This document shows, piece after piece, positions 41,624-50,877 of a DNA stretch of 64,000 bases; position 1 is the first letter of the stretch, and the number at the start of each line of letters is the position of its first letter. The DNA lies in contig NZ_SRKZ01000003.1 of assembly GCF_004745865.1 (NCBI RefSeq), forward strand, positions 124,001 through 188,000. Reading direction: 5' to 3'. Under the pieces are notes generated by a model. That model worked only from the letters and a program-made list of their open reading frames with translations. It did no database searches and was not told the origin of the DNA. The position numbers were made by a program, and so were the translations under genes. Origin of the DNA: Hymenobacter wooponensis. Lineage in GTDB: Bacteria > Bacteroidota > Bacteroidia > Cytophagales > Hymenobacteraceae.

Positions 41624-43336
41624 TTAGAAGTCATAAGTTACGCCTGCCAGTACGTTAATTCCCTTCACCGGATAGTTTAGGAAACGCTCATTCTTGCGGC
41701 CTAACAGGTTATTGCCTAGAGCAAATATGGATAGATTTTCCATAATGCGGTAATCTGCGCGCAGGTTCAGGTCAATGACGGAGTCGGTGGGGCGTACTAC
41801 TGAAGTGTAGGTTACGGGCGAAGGGCCCGGCGGCACAGAAGGAATTTCTTGGCGCTTGTATCCTCTGCCAAAGCTGGAGCTGTAGGTATAGATTTCAGCG
41901 CCAAGCAGCAGCTTGTCATACATGTTGTAAGTACCGAAAAGTATTCCCTGGAAGGCTGGGCGGTGGAAGGCCTCCGGGAGTGAATGTACTTTGTAGCCAT
42001 TGTAATCGGCCTTGAAGCCCACCCGGGTTTTCTCGGCGGCGTTATAAATGATTTCGCCGTGTACGTTCAGCAGTTGGGTTGACTTCTTGTCGTACACCAG
42101 ATTGAACTTGGTGGTATCGCGCGGCGAGTTAGCGTAGAAGTACAGATTCTGGTCGTTCGAGAGCGTCACCTTGGCATTCACCTCTAGCGAACGGGCCGGA
42201 GCTGCCTGGAAGCCAAAATACAGGGTTGGCCCGCGATGTGTATCCGCTACCCGCTGGTTGGGCGCCAACCACGGGTTTTCCGTGGTTAGGTCATACATCG
42301 TTACACGCTGGAGCGCGCCACCCAACCCAGCAAAGACGAGGAACTTGTCTTCGGTGACGGTGTACCTTAGGCGCACAGCCGGGTAGAATTTGGCCTGCTT
42401 AGCCTTGCCAATTGTATCGCCGGTATAGCCCAGCGTGGCGCCAACCGATACGGCCAAGCGATTTAGGGTAAGCTCGTAGGCTGGCGTTACCTGCACCAAG
42501 GGGCGGCTATAGCTCAGCGAGTCTCGGAAGTTGATGAACGAGACATCTCCGTCGAAACGAATCCGGCTGGTCTCGTTGATCTTGTAACCAGAGCGTAGCG
42601 TGGCGTACACGTTGCTTTCCTTCGCCTTGAAACGGTCTTTCCAGAAGTTGAAGCCTACTCCGAAATCATACTGGAAGGCAGCATCTGCGGCGCGGTTGCG
42701 GGCGTAGAGCTTCACGGCAGCGCGGGTGAAAACCTGCTTTAGGCTATCGGGGCTTGGTGGCAGATTAAATTCCCGGTCGTAGCCGTAGAAGTTGTACCGC
42801 TCCCGCCCTGCGCTAGCCGTGGCACCCAGCACCAGCGGACCGCCGTAAGTTTCGCCGTTCAGGGCCAAGCTAGTTTGGCTCTGGCTGGAGTTCTTCTTAT
42901 CAACCGGCCCTTTGGATGAAGAAAGGTGGCTAAAATCGAGGCCGTAGCTAGCCCGGTCGTTGCGGTTGTTGTGCAGGTAGGCCTTGCCATACACGGTGCC
43001 GTAGTTGCCTAAACCGGCCTTCAGGTAATTTCCCGTAAGCGGAGCCAGATCTTCCTGCCGGATAGTAAGCACCCTGACCGAGGGATTGAGCTTATCAGCG
43101 GGCAGTCGGAAATCGGGGTAGGTATACGCCACTTTCTTCTCCACTTTCACTGGCCCATCCAGCTTTACCTTTTCAAAGTTGCGGGTGGCCTCGGGCAGCT
43201 CGTTTACCCGCTCCTTCACAATCTCAATCTCGGCATCCTCAATCTTACCTCCCGTTTTCTGAGCCCACACAGTAGCCGGAGCGGCAACGGTTAGCAAGGT
43301 GGCGGCGGCCAACAATTTCGACGGTTGAAACGTCAT
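41624..43336 (-). CDS. outer-membrane beta-barrel protein (TonB-receptor-like barrel without plug)
   Basis: A 570-residue protein with a signal peptide (about 1-25, ending TVWAQ). After a periplasmic stretch (to about 95) it is built of amphipathic beta strands, for example NYLKAGLGNYGTVYGKAYLH and KTRVGFKADYNGYK, ending in NVLAGVTYDF with the terminal Phe of outer-membrane proteins. No plug domain and no TonB box were recognised. It sits between the TPR gene and the HU/SPOR-exbB-exbD genes, so a partner role in an envelope complex is likely. Confidence 0.82.
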   Translation of the reverse strand: MTFQPSKLLAAATLLTVAAPATVWAQKTGGKIEDAEIEIVKERVNELPEATRNFEKVKLDGPVKVEKKVAYTYPDFRLPADKLNPSVRVLTIRQEDLAPLTGNYLKAGLGNYGTVYGKAYLHNNRNDRASYGLDFSHLSSSKGPVDKKNSSQSQTSLALNGETYGGPLVLGATASAGRERYNFYGYDREFNLPPSPDSLKQVFTRAAVKLYARNRAADAAFQYDFGVGFNFWKDRFKAKESNVYATLRSGYKINETSRIRFDGDVSFINFRDSLSYSRPLVQVTPAYELTLNRLAVSVGATLGYTGDTIGKAKQAKFYPAVRLRYTVTEDKFLVFAGLGGALQRVTMYDLTTENPWLAPNQRVADTHRGPTLYFGFQAAPARSLEVNAKVTLSNDQNLYFYANSPRDTTKFNLVYDKKSTQLLNVHGEIIYNAAEKTRVGFKADYNGYKVHSLPEAFHRPAFQGILFGTYNMYDKLLLGAEIYTYSSSFGRGYKRQEIPSVPPGPSPVTYTSVVRPTDSVIDLNLRADYRIMENLSIFALGNNLLGRKNERFLNYPVKGINVLAGVTYDF

Positions 43337-43434
43337 AGTATCGGAAGTTTAGCTGATTACAACCGAAGGTTTATTTTCAGCAGGTAAATCAACTAGTATT
43401 TAATTATTTATTTTCTCGAAAACTCTACCCGCGC

Positions 43435-46400
43435 TTATTCCTCCTGGCCTACTGGGCCATCAGTGGGGTTGGCAGTTGAGTCGGTTGGGGCAGCATCAGT
43501 AGGTGCCAAAGAGCTGCGAACCGGAGCTTTAGATGCAGCCTTACCAGTGGTGGGCTTAGTGGCTGGGGCACTCGTTTTGGCAGGGCTAGTTTTGCTAGGC
43601 TGGGCCTTGGTACCACCTGCCGGAGCCGCAGGGTCGGCGGGCAGCTCGGCTAGGCGCTGCTTGGCCCCATCCACGATTTCCTTCACCGGGAATTTGTTGT
43701 CGATGATGGAATTTAGCGTAGCACGGGCCTGGAAGATTTCGTTCTGCGCCTTGTACACGTCTGCAATCAGCAAGAAGGCCCGGCCTAGCCACACATCGTA
43801 ATTCGAGAAATCAGAGTTGCTCTTGTAGGCCGCATCCAGTGCTTCCGGGTACTTTTTCTGCTGATATAATGCCTCCGCTACCAGGTATTGCGCTTCGGCA
43901 CCGCTCTCATCCTTAGCCGTAGAAGCAGCCGTGGTCAGCTCTGTGATGGCCTGGTCAAGGTTGCCCGCTTTGTAGCTGGCTTTGCCTAGGTACAGCAAGG
44001 CTAGGTTGGTAGCGTTGAGGGCTGCGCCACCCTGCGCCTGGAGTTCCTGCGCCACCCGGCGGGTACCTTCTAGGTCACCGGCTTCGTAGTAACTTTTCAT
44101 CAGCCCGATGCCGGCGTTGGCTACTTCCCGTTTGTTCTGTGATACCTCCCTCAGGCGAGCATAGTACTTTGCAGCCTCAGCGTAGTTCTTGTTTTCAAAT
44201 TCCAGCTCAGCCACCCGGCCTACGGCGCGGTTCACAAACTCGCTCTTACCTTCTTCTATTACGGCTTTCAGGCGTGGCAGCGCATCGGCCTTGCGGCCCG
44301 TACGCAGGTAAGAGTCCGCCAGGAAGAAGCGTCCGTCTGCGGCCAGCACATTGTCGGGGTACTGCTTGAGGTAGCTTTCTAGGCGCGGAATGGCCTGGGC
44401 ATATTTCTCAGCCAAGTACAGCGACTTTGCGGCCTCAAACTCTACGCTCTCGGTGGCTTTATTGTCGGGGTTTTGCTGTTTGAACTGGGCCAGGGCTTGG
44501 TCAAACTCCTCCGTGCGGCCAAGCGCCGACAGGCTTTCCTGAAGGCTGTAAATGGCGCTGCTAGCCGATTTAGTGCGCGGATACTGGCTTAGCACCTGCC
44601 TAAAATCTGCTATGGCTTTCTCGTGCTGCTCCAAGTTCTGGTAGGCCACTCCCCGCTTCTGCAGGGCCGTCGGAATCAGGGGCGAGTTGGGGCGGTTCTG
44701 AATCAAACGGGTGAACCCATCTACAGCGGCCTGGAAAGAGCCCGCTTCATAATCAAGCTGCGCCTGCTGGTACACCGCATCATCGGCGTAGCGCGAGGTG
44801 GGCGCCGTTTTAAGCAGGGTGCTCAGGGTGCGAGCGGCTTCCTCCCGCTTCCCCATGAGGCCTAGCGTTTGGCCCTTGCGGTAGTAGGCATAGTCCTTAT
44901 CGGCCGCGTTGGCCTGAATCACTTTGTCGTACTGATCGATGGCCTGCTGGTAATTCTTGGCCACGTAGTAAGTATCGCCGAGGCGCAGGGTTACGTCATA
45001 GTAGTTGGGGTCGGTGGGCTTGGCCGTAGCATCCTGCAGCCAAGCCTGAAACTGCTGACGAGCGCGGTCATACTGCTTGGTGTTGTAGTAAGCGTAGCCC
45101 AAGCCGTAGCGAGCCTTCTGGTCGAAGTCCGTTTCGGCCGCCGAGCCCGTGCGCGCCGTGCGAGCAGCAGCAGTATAAGCCGTAATAGCGGGCTGGTACT
45201 GCTGGCCTACGCTGTAAATCTCCCCTTTCAGCACCTGAGCCGCAGCGCGCAACGCATCATCCTGCGGGTACTTCAGGCTCTTGTCGAGCACCGGCAGGGC
45301 GTCCTGGTAGCGGTTGTCGTTGTAGAGCGTGGCGGCATGCAGGTAGGCCACTCGCTGATAAGTGGCGTTGAGCTTGGAGCTACGCTCGTCCAGGTTATCG
45401 AGGTAGTTGAGGGCCTGAGCGTAGTCAGAGGAGTTCAGGAAACTCTCGCTTAAAATATCATCGGCGGCCGCCTGGTTCTTGGAGCGCGGGAACCGCTTAG
45501 GAAAGTCGCGTAGGGCGGCAATTACCTCTTGGGTGTTGCCCAGCTCGTAGCTTACCTGCGCGTATTTCAGCGTGGCGTTTTCGGTAATATTCTTATCGAA
45601 AGTAAGTTTGCGGGCGGCATCAAACGAATTCAATGCCAGCGGCTTTTGATTGGTTTGGAGGTAGCTTAGGCCCAAGTGATAAGCAGCATTCTGGCCTAGT
45701 GAGTCGCGGCGGGCAGCCACGTTCTTCAGGCTACCGATAGCACCCTTAAAGTCGCCCTGCTTGAAGTTGGCGTACCCGATTTTGTACTGCACTTCGGGCT
45801 CAATTTTCTTGCGGCCCGCGGCATACTGATCAAAGTACGTAGCGGCCTGCTTGAAATCCTGCTTCTGATAATAGGCATCGCCCAGAAGGAGCTGAATTTC
45901 GTCGGCACTTTGGGGCGGGGGCGTCTGCTGGAGTGCTTGGGAGGCGTACGTAATCAGCCCGTCGTAGTCGCCTTCCTTGTAATAGATCTGCGACATAATG
46001 GCGGGCACTACGGGCCGGTAGGCATCGTTCTGCTCGGCCACGCCCAGGTCTTTGCGAGCCCCGGCGTAGTCGCCGGCGCGGTAGGCCAGGTAGCCGGCGT
46101 AGTAGCTGCTGGCGTAGCGGTACTGGTGGCTGCCCACCTTGTTGCGGTCGAATTGCAGCTTGGCCTTGTCGTACTCCTTCTGCGCAAAGTAGCCGTAGCC
46201 CAGTTTAAATTCTGCTTCGGCGCGCTGGTCGTCGGTGAGGTTATCCGGCCCTACCTTCTGCAGGTAGTCGATGGCCTTTACGTAGTCTTTCTTGTCGAAA
46301 TAGAATTTCCCCAGCTGAAAATACGCTTCGGCAGCTTTAGGATGCGCCGGGTTAGCACTGGCAAAGGCCAGAATGCGGTCCTCCGCATCGGGATGGAACA

Positions 46401-46662
46401 GGTAGAGGCCCGATACGGCATAGTAATATTCGGCATCGGTGGTGCGGCCAGCGGCCAGCTCGCCGGTGCGGCGCTGGGTTACATCAAGGTAGCGTTGGAA
46501 AGCCTGCTGGGCGGCGCCGTACTTGCCGCGGTCGAAGAGTTCGAGGCCTTCTTGGAAGTGGCGTTCATCGTTGGTGAACACCTGCGTTTGCTGGGCCGAA
46601 GCAGCTAGCGGGGCTGCTGCACTGAGGGAGGCGGCCAGCGCCAGGCGGGGGAATAGTTTCAT
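43435..46662 (-). CDS. large exported tetratricopeptide-repeat protein
   Basis: A 1075-residue protein with a signal peptide (about 1-23) and more than twenty TPR units running through residues 30-980, such as AEAYFQLGKFYFDKKDYVKA and AEFKLGYGYFAQKEYDKAKL. The last 80 residues are a Pro/Ala/Thr/Lys-rich tail. Repeats of the YbgF/CpoB and BamD type are similar, and CpoB works with Tol-Pal, but the size here is far larger. It is the first gene of the block with the barrel, HU/SPOR, exbB and exbD genes. A TACTTTTG promoter lies 54 bp upstream. Confidence 0.9.
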   Translation of the reverse strand: MKLFPRLALAASLSAAAPLAASAQQTQVFTNDERHFQEGLELFDRGKYGAAQQAFQRYLDVTQRRTGELAAGRTTDAEYYYAVSGLYLFHPDAEDRILAFASANPAHPKAAEAYFQLGKFYFDKKDYVKAIDYLQKVGPDNLTDDQRAEAEFKLGYGYFAQKEYDKAKLQFDRNKVGSHQYRYASSYYAGYLAYRAGDYAGARKDLGVAEQNDAYRPVVPAIMSQIYYKEGDYDGLITYASQALQQTPPPQSADEIQLLLGDAYYQKQDFKQAATYFDQYAAGRKKIEPEVQYKIGYANFKQGDFKGAIGSLKNVAARRDSLGQNAAYHLGLSYLQTNQKPLALNSFDAARKLTFDKNITENATLKYAQVSYELGNTQEVIAALRDFPKRFPRSKNQAAADDILSESFLNSSDYAQALNYLDNLDERSSKLNATYQRVAYLHAATLYNDNRYQDALPVLDKSLKYPQDDALRAAAQVLKGEIYSVGQQYQPAITAYTAAARTARTGSAAETDFDQKARYGLGYAYYNTKQYDRARQQFQAWLQDATAKPTDPNYYDVTLRLGDTYYVAKNYQQAIDQYDKVIQANAADKDYAYYRKGQTLGLMGKREEAARTLSTLLKTAPTSRYADDAVYQQAQLDYEAGSFQAAVDGFTRLIQNRPNSPLIPTALQKRGVAYQNLEQHEKAIADFRQVLSQYPRTKSASSAIYSLQESLSALGRTEEFDQALAQFKQQNPDNKATESVEFEAAKSLYLAEKYAQAIPRLESYLKQYPDNVLAADGRFFLADSYLRTGRKADALPRLKAVIEEGKSEFVNRAVGRVAELEFENKNYAEAAKYYARLREVSQNKREVANAGIGLMKSYYEAGDLEGTRRVAQELQAQGGAALNATNLALLYLGKASYKAGNLDQAITELTTAASTAKDESGAEAQYLVAEALYQQKKYPEALDAAYKSNSDFSNYDVWLGRAFLLIADVYKAQNEIFQARATLNSIIDNKFPVKEIVDGAKQRLAELPADPAAPAGGTKAQPSKTSPAKTSAPATKPTTGKAASKAPVRSSLAPTDAAPTDSTANPTDGPVGQEE

Positions 46663-46715
46663 CAGAGAGCGTTACGCAGAGAAAGCCCGGAACCGCCAGC
46701 GGCCCCGGAATCAGC

Positions 46716-46723
46716 CAAAAGTA
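46716..46723 (-). promoter_or_regulatory. TAnnTTTG promoter of the envelope operon
   Basis: TACTTTTG on the minus strand, upstream of the large TPR gene. Confidence 0.55.
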
Positions 46724-46849
46724 GCGAAAAGTTCGGCCGAGGTTGCCCCGAAAGTGGCCTTTTTGCCGGTTTTAACGCGAATCATCAGGACTTTGGTGTA
46801 GAAAACTGAAGAATAGTGCCGTGCTTGAGAACGTATTTGCTCAATCTGT

Positions 46850-47701
46850 ATGCGCTACCCCTGCCAATTCCTTTTACACAGCCTGTGTTTATTGGCTTTG
46901 GCCAGCTGCTCTTCGCCAACAGCCTCCGCTCCTGCTTACCCGCAAAACCCGGCCGTCTCCGATGCGCTAGGCCACCCGCGAGATACTACCACGTTCTACT
47001 TCCCGGCCGCCGACTCGCTACACGCTAAATATCTGCCTAAAAGTAAATGGCCTGAAGTACGGTATAATACGGACGTACGATTATCGAACTGTGCCTATGA
47101 GCTTCAATTTGCTTCGTATACGCTTACCTATTTTGATGCACCTGTGCTATCTAATTACTATTTGGGCACTGATACTTACCGTTTCCTGTGGCTGCGCTCA
47201 TTCCATCGGCCTGTACTTTTAACGTTGCGCAAAACACCCATAGGAGCGACACTTCGCACCCAGCTTCTGGACAAGTCACCTTGCTTCGTGCATGTCGACG
47301 TTTTTCCTCCTACTCAACTGCTACAAACAGCCTCTCCCGCAGAGAGCGCACAGGCGATAAGGCGTTATAATGAAGCTATGGCTGATCCTGAGTTTCAAAA
47401 AGAAGTAGCTGAAGGTAAACGCCGAGCTGCACAGGTTAAATCTGAAGAATCAACGGTGCTTATCACGCCAGCGCAGTGGGAGCAATTTCAGGCTTTAGTA
47501 AAGGACAGTAACTTCAATAGTTTGCCCGCTTGCCAGCCTGATCCTGGCGTATTGGATGGCGCAGATTGGCTACTGGAATCGCACCAACCAACTAGCTACC
47601 ACATGGTCTCCCGCCACAGCCCCGATAAATCAGATAGCTTCCGCGCGGCCTGCGAGTACCTGATTGACCTGAGTTCTGTCCGCAATGAGGAGAGGTACTG
47701 A
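46850..47701 (+). CDS. predicted lipoprotein of unknown function
   Basis: A 283-residue protein with a lipoprotein signal ending LLALASC (Cys about residue 20). The mature part contains TTFYFPAADSLHAKYLPK, CAYELQFASYTLTYFDAP and a late DGADWLLESHQPTSYHMV. No family is recognised. Base composition in the middle (47040-47480) is lower in GC than the flanks. It lies 74 bp upstream of the hydrolase fusion on the same strand, so the two may be co-transcribed. Confidence 0.72.
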   Translation: MRYPCQFLLHSLCLLALASCSSPTASAPAYPQNPAVSDALGHPRDTTTFYFPAADSLHAKYLPKSKWPEVRYNTDVRLSNCAYELQFASYTLTYFDAPVLSNYYLGTDTYRFLWLRSFHRPVLLTLRKTPIGATLRTQLLDKSPCFVHVDVFPPTQLLQTASPAESAQAIRRYNEAMADPEFQKEVAEGKRRAAQVKSEESTVLITPAQWEQFQALVKDSNFNSLPACQPDPGVLDGADWLLESHQPTSYHMVSRHSPDKSDSFRAACEYLIDLSSVRNEERY

Positions 47702-47775
47702 AATGGCTTCTGCCCTGCTTGTGGCAACCTTTTATTCGTATTGGGGCTCCAAGGAGCGACTATGCGATACTTTCT

Positions 47776-49476
47776 ATGCTCTTCCGCTCATACCTGCTCA
47801 CGATTTTCTTCCTTCTATTTGCTTTTAGTCTTCATGCGCAAACCCTGCAGCTGAGTGGCAAAGTATTGGATGAGCAAACCAAAGCTCCCGTTCCGTTTGC
47901 GTCTGTCGGCATCCCACATACTGCCCTCGGTACGGTAGCCGATGCGCTAGGCCACTTCGAGTTTAGTATTCCTACGCCGGCAGCTACGGATCAACAACTG
48001 ATGATTTCTTGTGTGGGCTACCAAACGCAGGCCCGGCCGCTGACGGAGTTTCTAGGCCACTCACCCACCGTCCGGCTGGCACCTTCCGCCGTCAGCCTCG
48101 CGGCCGTAATGGTGCGACCCGGCAAGGTCAAACCCAAAATCTTTGGGCGCACCAGCAGCTCCACGCTCATGGGGGCCAGCCTTTACACGGAGCCCAACCT
48201 AGTGGATGATGGCCTAGCAAAAGAGCAGGGCACCGTTATTCCCATTGATGAAGAATGCCTGCTGCAAGACTTCAACTTTCACGTGGCTTTCAACCGCTTC
48301 AAGTCGGTCAAGTTTCGGCTGAACCTTTACAGCGTGAAAGCCGGCCTTCCCGATAAGCCCTTGCTCTCCCAGGATATTCGCTTCGACGTGACGCAGCCCC
48401 GCGGTTGGGTAAAGGTTGATCTGCGCCCTTACCACGTGTATCTGCAGGGACATAAGGAAGTAGCCGTAACGCTGCAGTGGCTCCAGAGCGAAGCCGCGGA
48501 AGGCAGCCAGAAGGCCTTCGGAGTTTCGGCGGTACCCATGCCAGGCCATAGCGTGCTAACCCGCAACAAGAGCCAAGCCCAATGGAAAGAGACTAAGCCG
48601 GGCTACCTGAGCTTCTACCTCACCGCCGACTCTTACCGCGGTGGCAAGCAATCGGCCCAGCCACCATTAGTGGAGGCTCCTTTGCCTGATAGTCTGCGTT
48701 ACCTCCGGTATCTCACGGCAACTGTGCCCCAGTTAACTAATCCGCAGCATTACGGTGAGAATGCAGCTGTAGGCCACTATGTGCCGGTGAAAGGCGCCAA
48801 GTTGTATTACGAGCGTTATGGGCACGGGGAGCCACTGCTGCTGCTTCACGGCAACAGCCAGTCGATTGCGGCCTTTCAAGAGCAGATTGGTGAGCTAGCC
48901 AAGCACTACGAGGTCATTGCCGTGGACACCCGCGCCCACGGCAACAGCCAGGACCTTACCTCCGGCGCCTTAACTTATGACTTGTTTGCCGAGGATATTC
49001 GCCAGCTCCTTGACTCGCTGCACCTGCGCAAAGTGCACGTAGTAGGCTGGAGCGACGGTGGCAACACGGCCCTGAAGCTGGCTCTGCAATACCCCGCTTA
49101 TATCAACCGGGTGGTGCTAATGGGTGCTAACCTCTTCCCCACTCCGGAGGCTATTGAGCCCGATTTCTTGCGGCTCCTACAGCGGCGGTTACAGGAAGCA
49201 CATAAGACCCCTGGCGACCAAACAGCCCAGCAAGTCCGGTTGCTGCGCTTGCTGCTGCAAGAGCCACAGATGACGTTCCAGGAATTGCGCTGCCTTACCG
49301 CTCCGGTGCTGGTAATGGCCGGGCAGCACGATGTTATTCGGGAGCTACATACCCGAGCCATTGCGCAGCATATCCCCCAGGCCCAATTGCTGATTTTGCC
49401 GGGTGCTTCACATTATGCCCCACAGGAAGTGCCCCAGATATTTAATAAAGCGGTTCTGCGTTTTCTCGGCCAGTAG
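47776..49476 (+). CDS. CarboxypepD_reg-like domain fused to an alpha/beta hydrolase
   Basis: A 566-residue exported protein of unusual make-up. Signal peptide about 1-22; a carboxypeptidase-like regulatory domain about 23-110 (LQLSGKVLDEQTKAPVPFAS); an unassigned beta-rich part about 120-290 (KFRLNLYSVKAGLPDKPLL); and an alpha/beta hydrolase about 335-566 with oxyanion motif LLLLHGNSQS, nucleophile S426 in GWSDGGN, D519 in GQHDV and H546 in GASHY. The full triad predicts an active esterase or similar. The ATG at 47776 starts the signal peptide; earlier codons do not fit. Confidence 0.85.
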   Translation: MLFRSYLLTIFFLLFAFSLHAQTLQLSGKVLDEQTKAPVPFASVGIPHTALGTVADALGHFEFSIPTPAATDQQLMISCVGYQTQARPLTEFLGHSPTVRLAPSAVSLAAVMVRPGKVKPKIFGRTSSSTLMGASLYTEPNLVDDGLAKEQGTVIPIDEECLLQDFNFHVAFNRFKSVKFRLNLYSVKAGLPDKPLLSQDIRFDVTQPRGWVKVDLRPYHVYLQGHKEVAVTLQWLQSEAAEGSQKAFGVSAVPMPGHSVLTRNKSQAQWKETKPGYLSFYLTADSYRGGKQSAQPPLVEAPLPDSLRYLRYLTATVPQLTNPQHYGENAAVGHYVPVKGAKLYYERYGHGEPLLLLHGNSQSIAAFQEQIGELAKHYEVIAVDTRAHGNSQDLTSGALTYDLFAEDIRQLLDSLHLRKVHVVGWSDGGNTALKLALQYPAYINRVVLMGANLFPTPEAIEPDFLRLLQRRLQEAHKTPGDQTAQQVRLLRLLLQEPQMTFQELRCLTAPVLVMAGQHDVIRELHTRAIAQHIPQAQLLILPGASHYAPQEVPQIFNKAVLRFLGQ

Positions 49477-49492
49477 CTAACAAGCCTTGGGC

Positions 49493-49774
49493 TTATGCTT
49501 GGCGAACCAGCGTTACCTCGTCGCGGGTAAAGTCAATGCGGCTTTTCTCCACCGGGCCACGGCATACTATCACGCGGGGTGGAGCTAGTTTGCCTTTACG
49601 GCCAGCTTCAATTTCCGCCTCGCCCGTTACATCTAATGTAGCAATAGGTTCGCCGTTAAGCTGCAATTCCCAGGGGCCGGGCTTTACCGTACCCGTGAAG
49701 TGGCCTACCAGGAAAGTCTCTTTCGGCGACATCTGAATGATGTCGAGGAGTTGAATTGTAGGTGATTCAGCCAT
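49493..49774 (-). CDS. conserved-looking hypothetical protein
   Basis: A 93-residue, beta-rich protein without signal peptide (VGHFTGTVKPGPWELQLNGE, KLAPPRVIVCRGPVEKSRID). It may form a small beta barrel. It is 36 bp downstream of the RES toxin gene on the same strand and could share its transcript, but no functional link is known. It is convergent with the hydrolase gene, 16 bp apart. Confidence 0.65.
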   Translation of the reverse strand: MAESPTIQLLDIIQMSPKETFLVGHFTGTVKPGPWELQLNGEPIATLDVTGEAEIEAGRKGKLAPPRVIVCRGPVEKSRIDFTRDEVTLVRQA

Positions 49775-49810
49775 TGGAAGCTAAAATGGAGAATATCGGG
49801 TACAGGATGG

Positions 49811-50272
49811 CTACTCAGGCTGGCTGGCCTTGATGCGAGCATCAAAGCCGAACTCTTCGCGGGCCACTATTTGGATACGTTTAAACTCGGGGTGGCGACT
49901 GTGCAGGATGTAGTTGCTTTCCTGCGGGATTATAGATGAGGGTACACGTAGCACCGCTGTGCTACGCTGAGTGTACCACGCCGCGCCCAAAGGCTGGCAC
50001 ACAGCATATCGGCTGGCCTTTTCCCAATTCTGTGGCAACTGGCCTAGCGTAATTTCCTCCACTACCAAGTCATCGGGCACGTCAATTACTAGCACCCTAA
50101 ACTGGTCGTTGAGGCCTTCTCCGCTCCTATGCACCACGTTCTCTAAGCAAGCCAAGGCGCGGGACGAGGCCGTGTAAATCACGAACTGGTTTTGGTAATT
50201 CCAGCGGCCCCGGTAGCCGGAGGCAAACAGGTCGTCGGCGTACTTGGCCAGGCAGATACGATATACTAACAT
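49811..50272 (-). CDS. RES-domain toxin (NAD+ phosphorylase family)
   Basis: A complete 153-residue RES toxin. Motifs: MLVYRICLAKYADDL with the first substrate-binding Arg, ASGYRGRWNYQNQFVIYTAS with the GRWN signature, the central CLENVVH, and the late VPSSIIPQESNYILHSRHP with the conserved Ser-Ile and Asn. Such toxins deplete NAD+. The ATG at 50272 is 4 bp after the antitoxin stop; a longer start inside the antitoxin gene is rejected. Order antitoxin-toxin, as in the pair at the left window edge. Confidence 0.93.
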   Translation of the reverse strand: MLVYRICLAKYADDLFASGYRGRWNYQNQFVIYTASSRALACLENVVHRSGEGLNDQFRVLVIDVPDDLVVEEITLGQLPQNWEKASRYAVCQPLGAAWYTQRSTAVLRVPSSIIPQESNYILHSRHPEFKRIQIVAREEFGFDARIKASQPE

Positions 50273-50276
50273 AGGC

Positions 50277-50738
50277 CTACGACAAGTCGCCGTAGGCAAT
50301 GCGCGTCAGCTCCTCGGCCACCAAGTCAATGCCGCCACTGGTTTCGAGTAAGCGCAGGGGCACTTCCTGGTCGAGGCCGTGGGCGGGCTTATCCAGCCAC
50401 CGCAGGAACGCCGCCGCGTCGCCAAATACTTCTAGGCCCAGGTTGTAGAGGCTGATAATCTTGAGCGTTTTTTCGCTACTGGCGGCACTGAGCGTTTTTT
50501 TCTCCTGGGAGTACGTCCGCAGTGTTTTCGTCGATAACTCGTAGATAGCCTCCAGCTCGTTGGCCTGCAGCTGGAAGGCCTCCGCAACTTCAAACGCGGT
50601 GGCGGCGGGCACTCCCTTTCGAGCTTCCATTACCAACGCAAAGGCATCCTGCCCCGCCTGCCCCCAGGCCGCCCACTTTTTACGTAGGGCAGCAGGTATA
50701 GCGGTAGTTGTTTTAGGATGTTGCGCAGTAGTAGCCAT
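50277..50738 (-). CDS. Xre/MbcA/ParS-type antitoxin
   Basis: A 153-residue antitoxin. The helix-turn-helix region is about 45-85 (FQLQANELEAIYELSTKTLR) and the MbcA/ParS toxin-binding domain follows, ending LVAEELTRIAYGDLS. It resembles the antitoxin at 76-528 in length, domain order and tail, though sequence identity looks low. Two 11-bp direct repeats 31-62 bp upstream are candidate operator sites. Confidence 0.9.
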   Translation of the reverse strand: MATTAQHPKTTTAIPAALRKKWAAWGQAGQDAFALVMEARKGVPAATAFEVAEAFQLQANELEAIYELSTKTLRTYSQEKKTLSAASSEKTLKIISLYNLGLEVFGDAAAFLRWLDKPAHGLDQEVPLRLLETSGGIDLVAEELTRIAYGDLS

Positions 50739-50768
50739 AGGTGTTGCAGTTTGACAGATCGAACTTAG

Positions 50769-50800
50769 GGAAATTTTTCCAATTAACGAGGAAATTTTTC
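50769..50800. promoter_or_regulatory. candidate operator: two 11-bp direct repeats
   Basis: GGAAATTTTTC occurs at 50769-50779 and 50790-50800, a 21-bp period (two helical turns), directly upstream of the antitoxin gene. This would put two bound dimers on the same DNA face. Confidence 0.5.
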
Positions 50801-50804
50801 TAAT

Positions 50805-50857
50805 GGTTCTATTTACACGTCATCCTGACGCAGGAAGGATGACGTGTAAATAGAACC
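50805..50857. terminator. perfect 22-bp inverted repeat downstream of holA
   Basis: Arms 50805-50826 and 50836-50857 with a 9-nt loop, 20 bp past the holA stop and upstream of the antitoxin operator. It is a probable holA terminator that insulates the toxin-antitoxin genes. Confidence 0.78.
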
Positions 50858-50877
50858 TCTGCTACTCTTTTTCTCCA

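Noticed and set aside
43463..46608. Long open frames on the plus strand opposite the large TPR gene (for example 44869-45453 and 45910-46608)
   Set aside because: They mirror the codon pattern of the TPR gene, show no domain motifs, and depend on the GC-rich third positions of the true gene.
50753..50857. Insertion-sequence end near the second toxin-antitoxin pair
   Set aside because: The 22-bp inverted repeat has no partner end or transposase and is better explained as the holA terminator.
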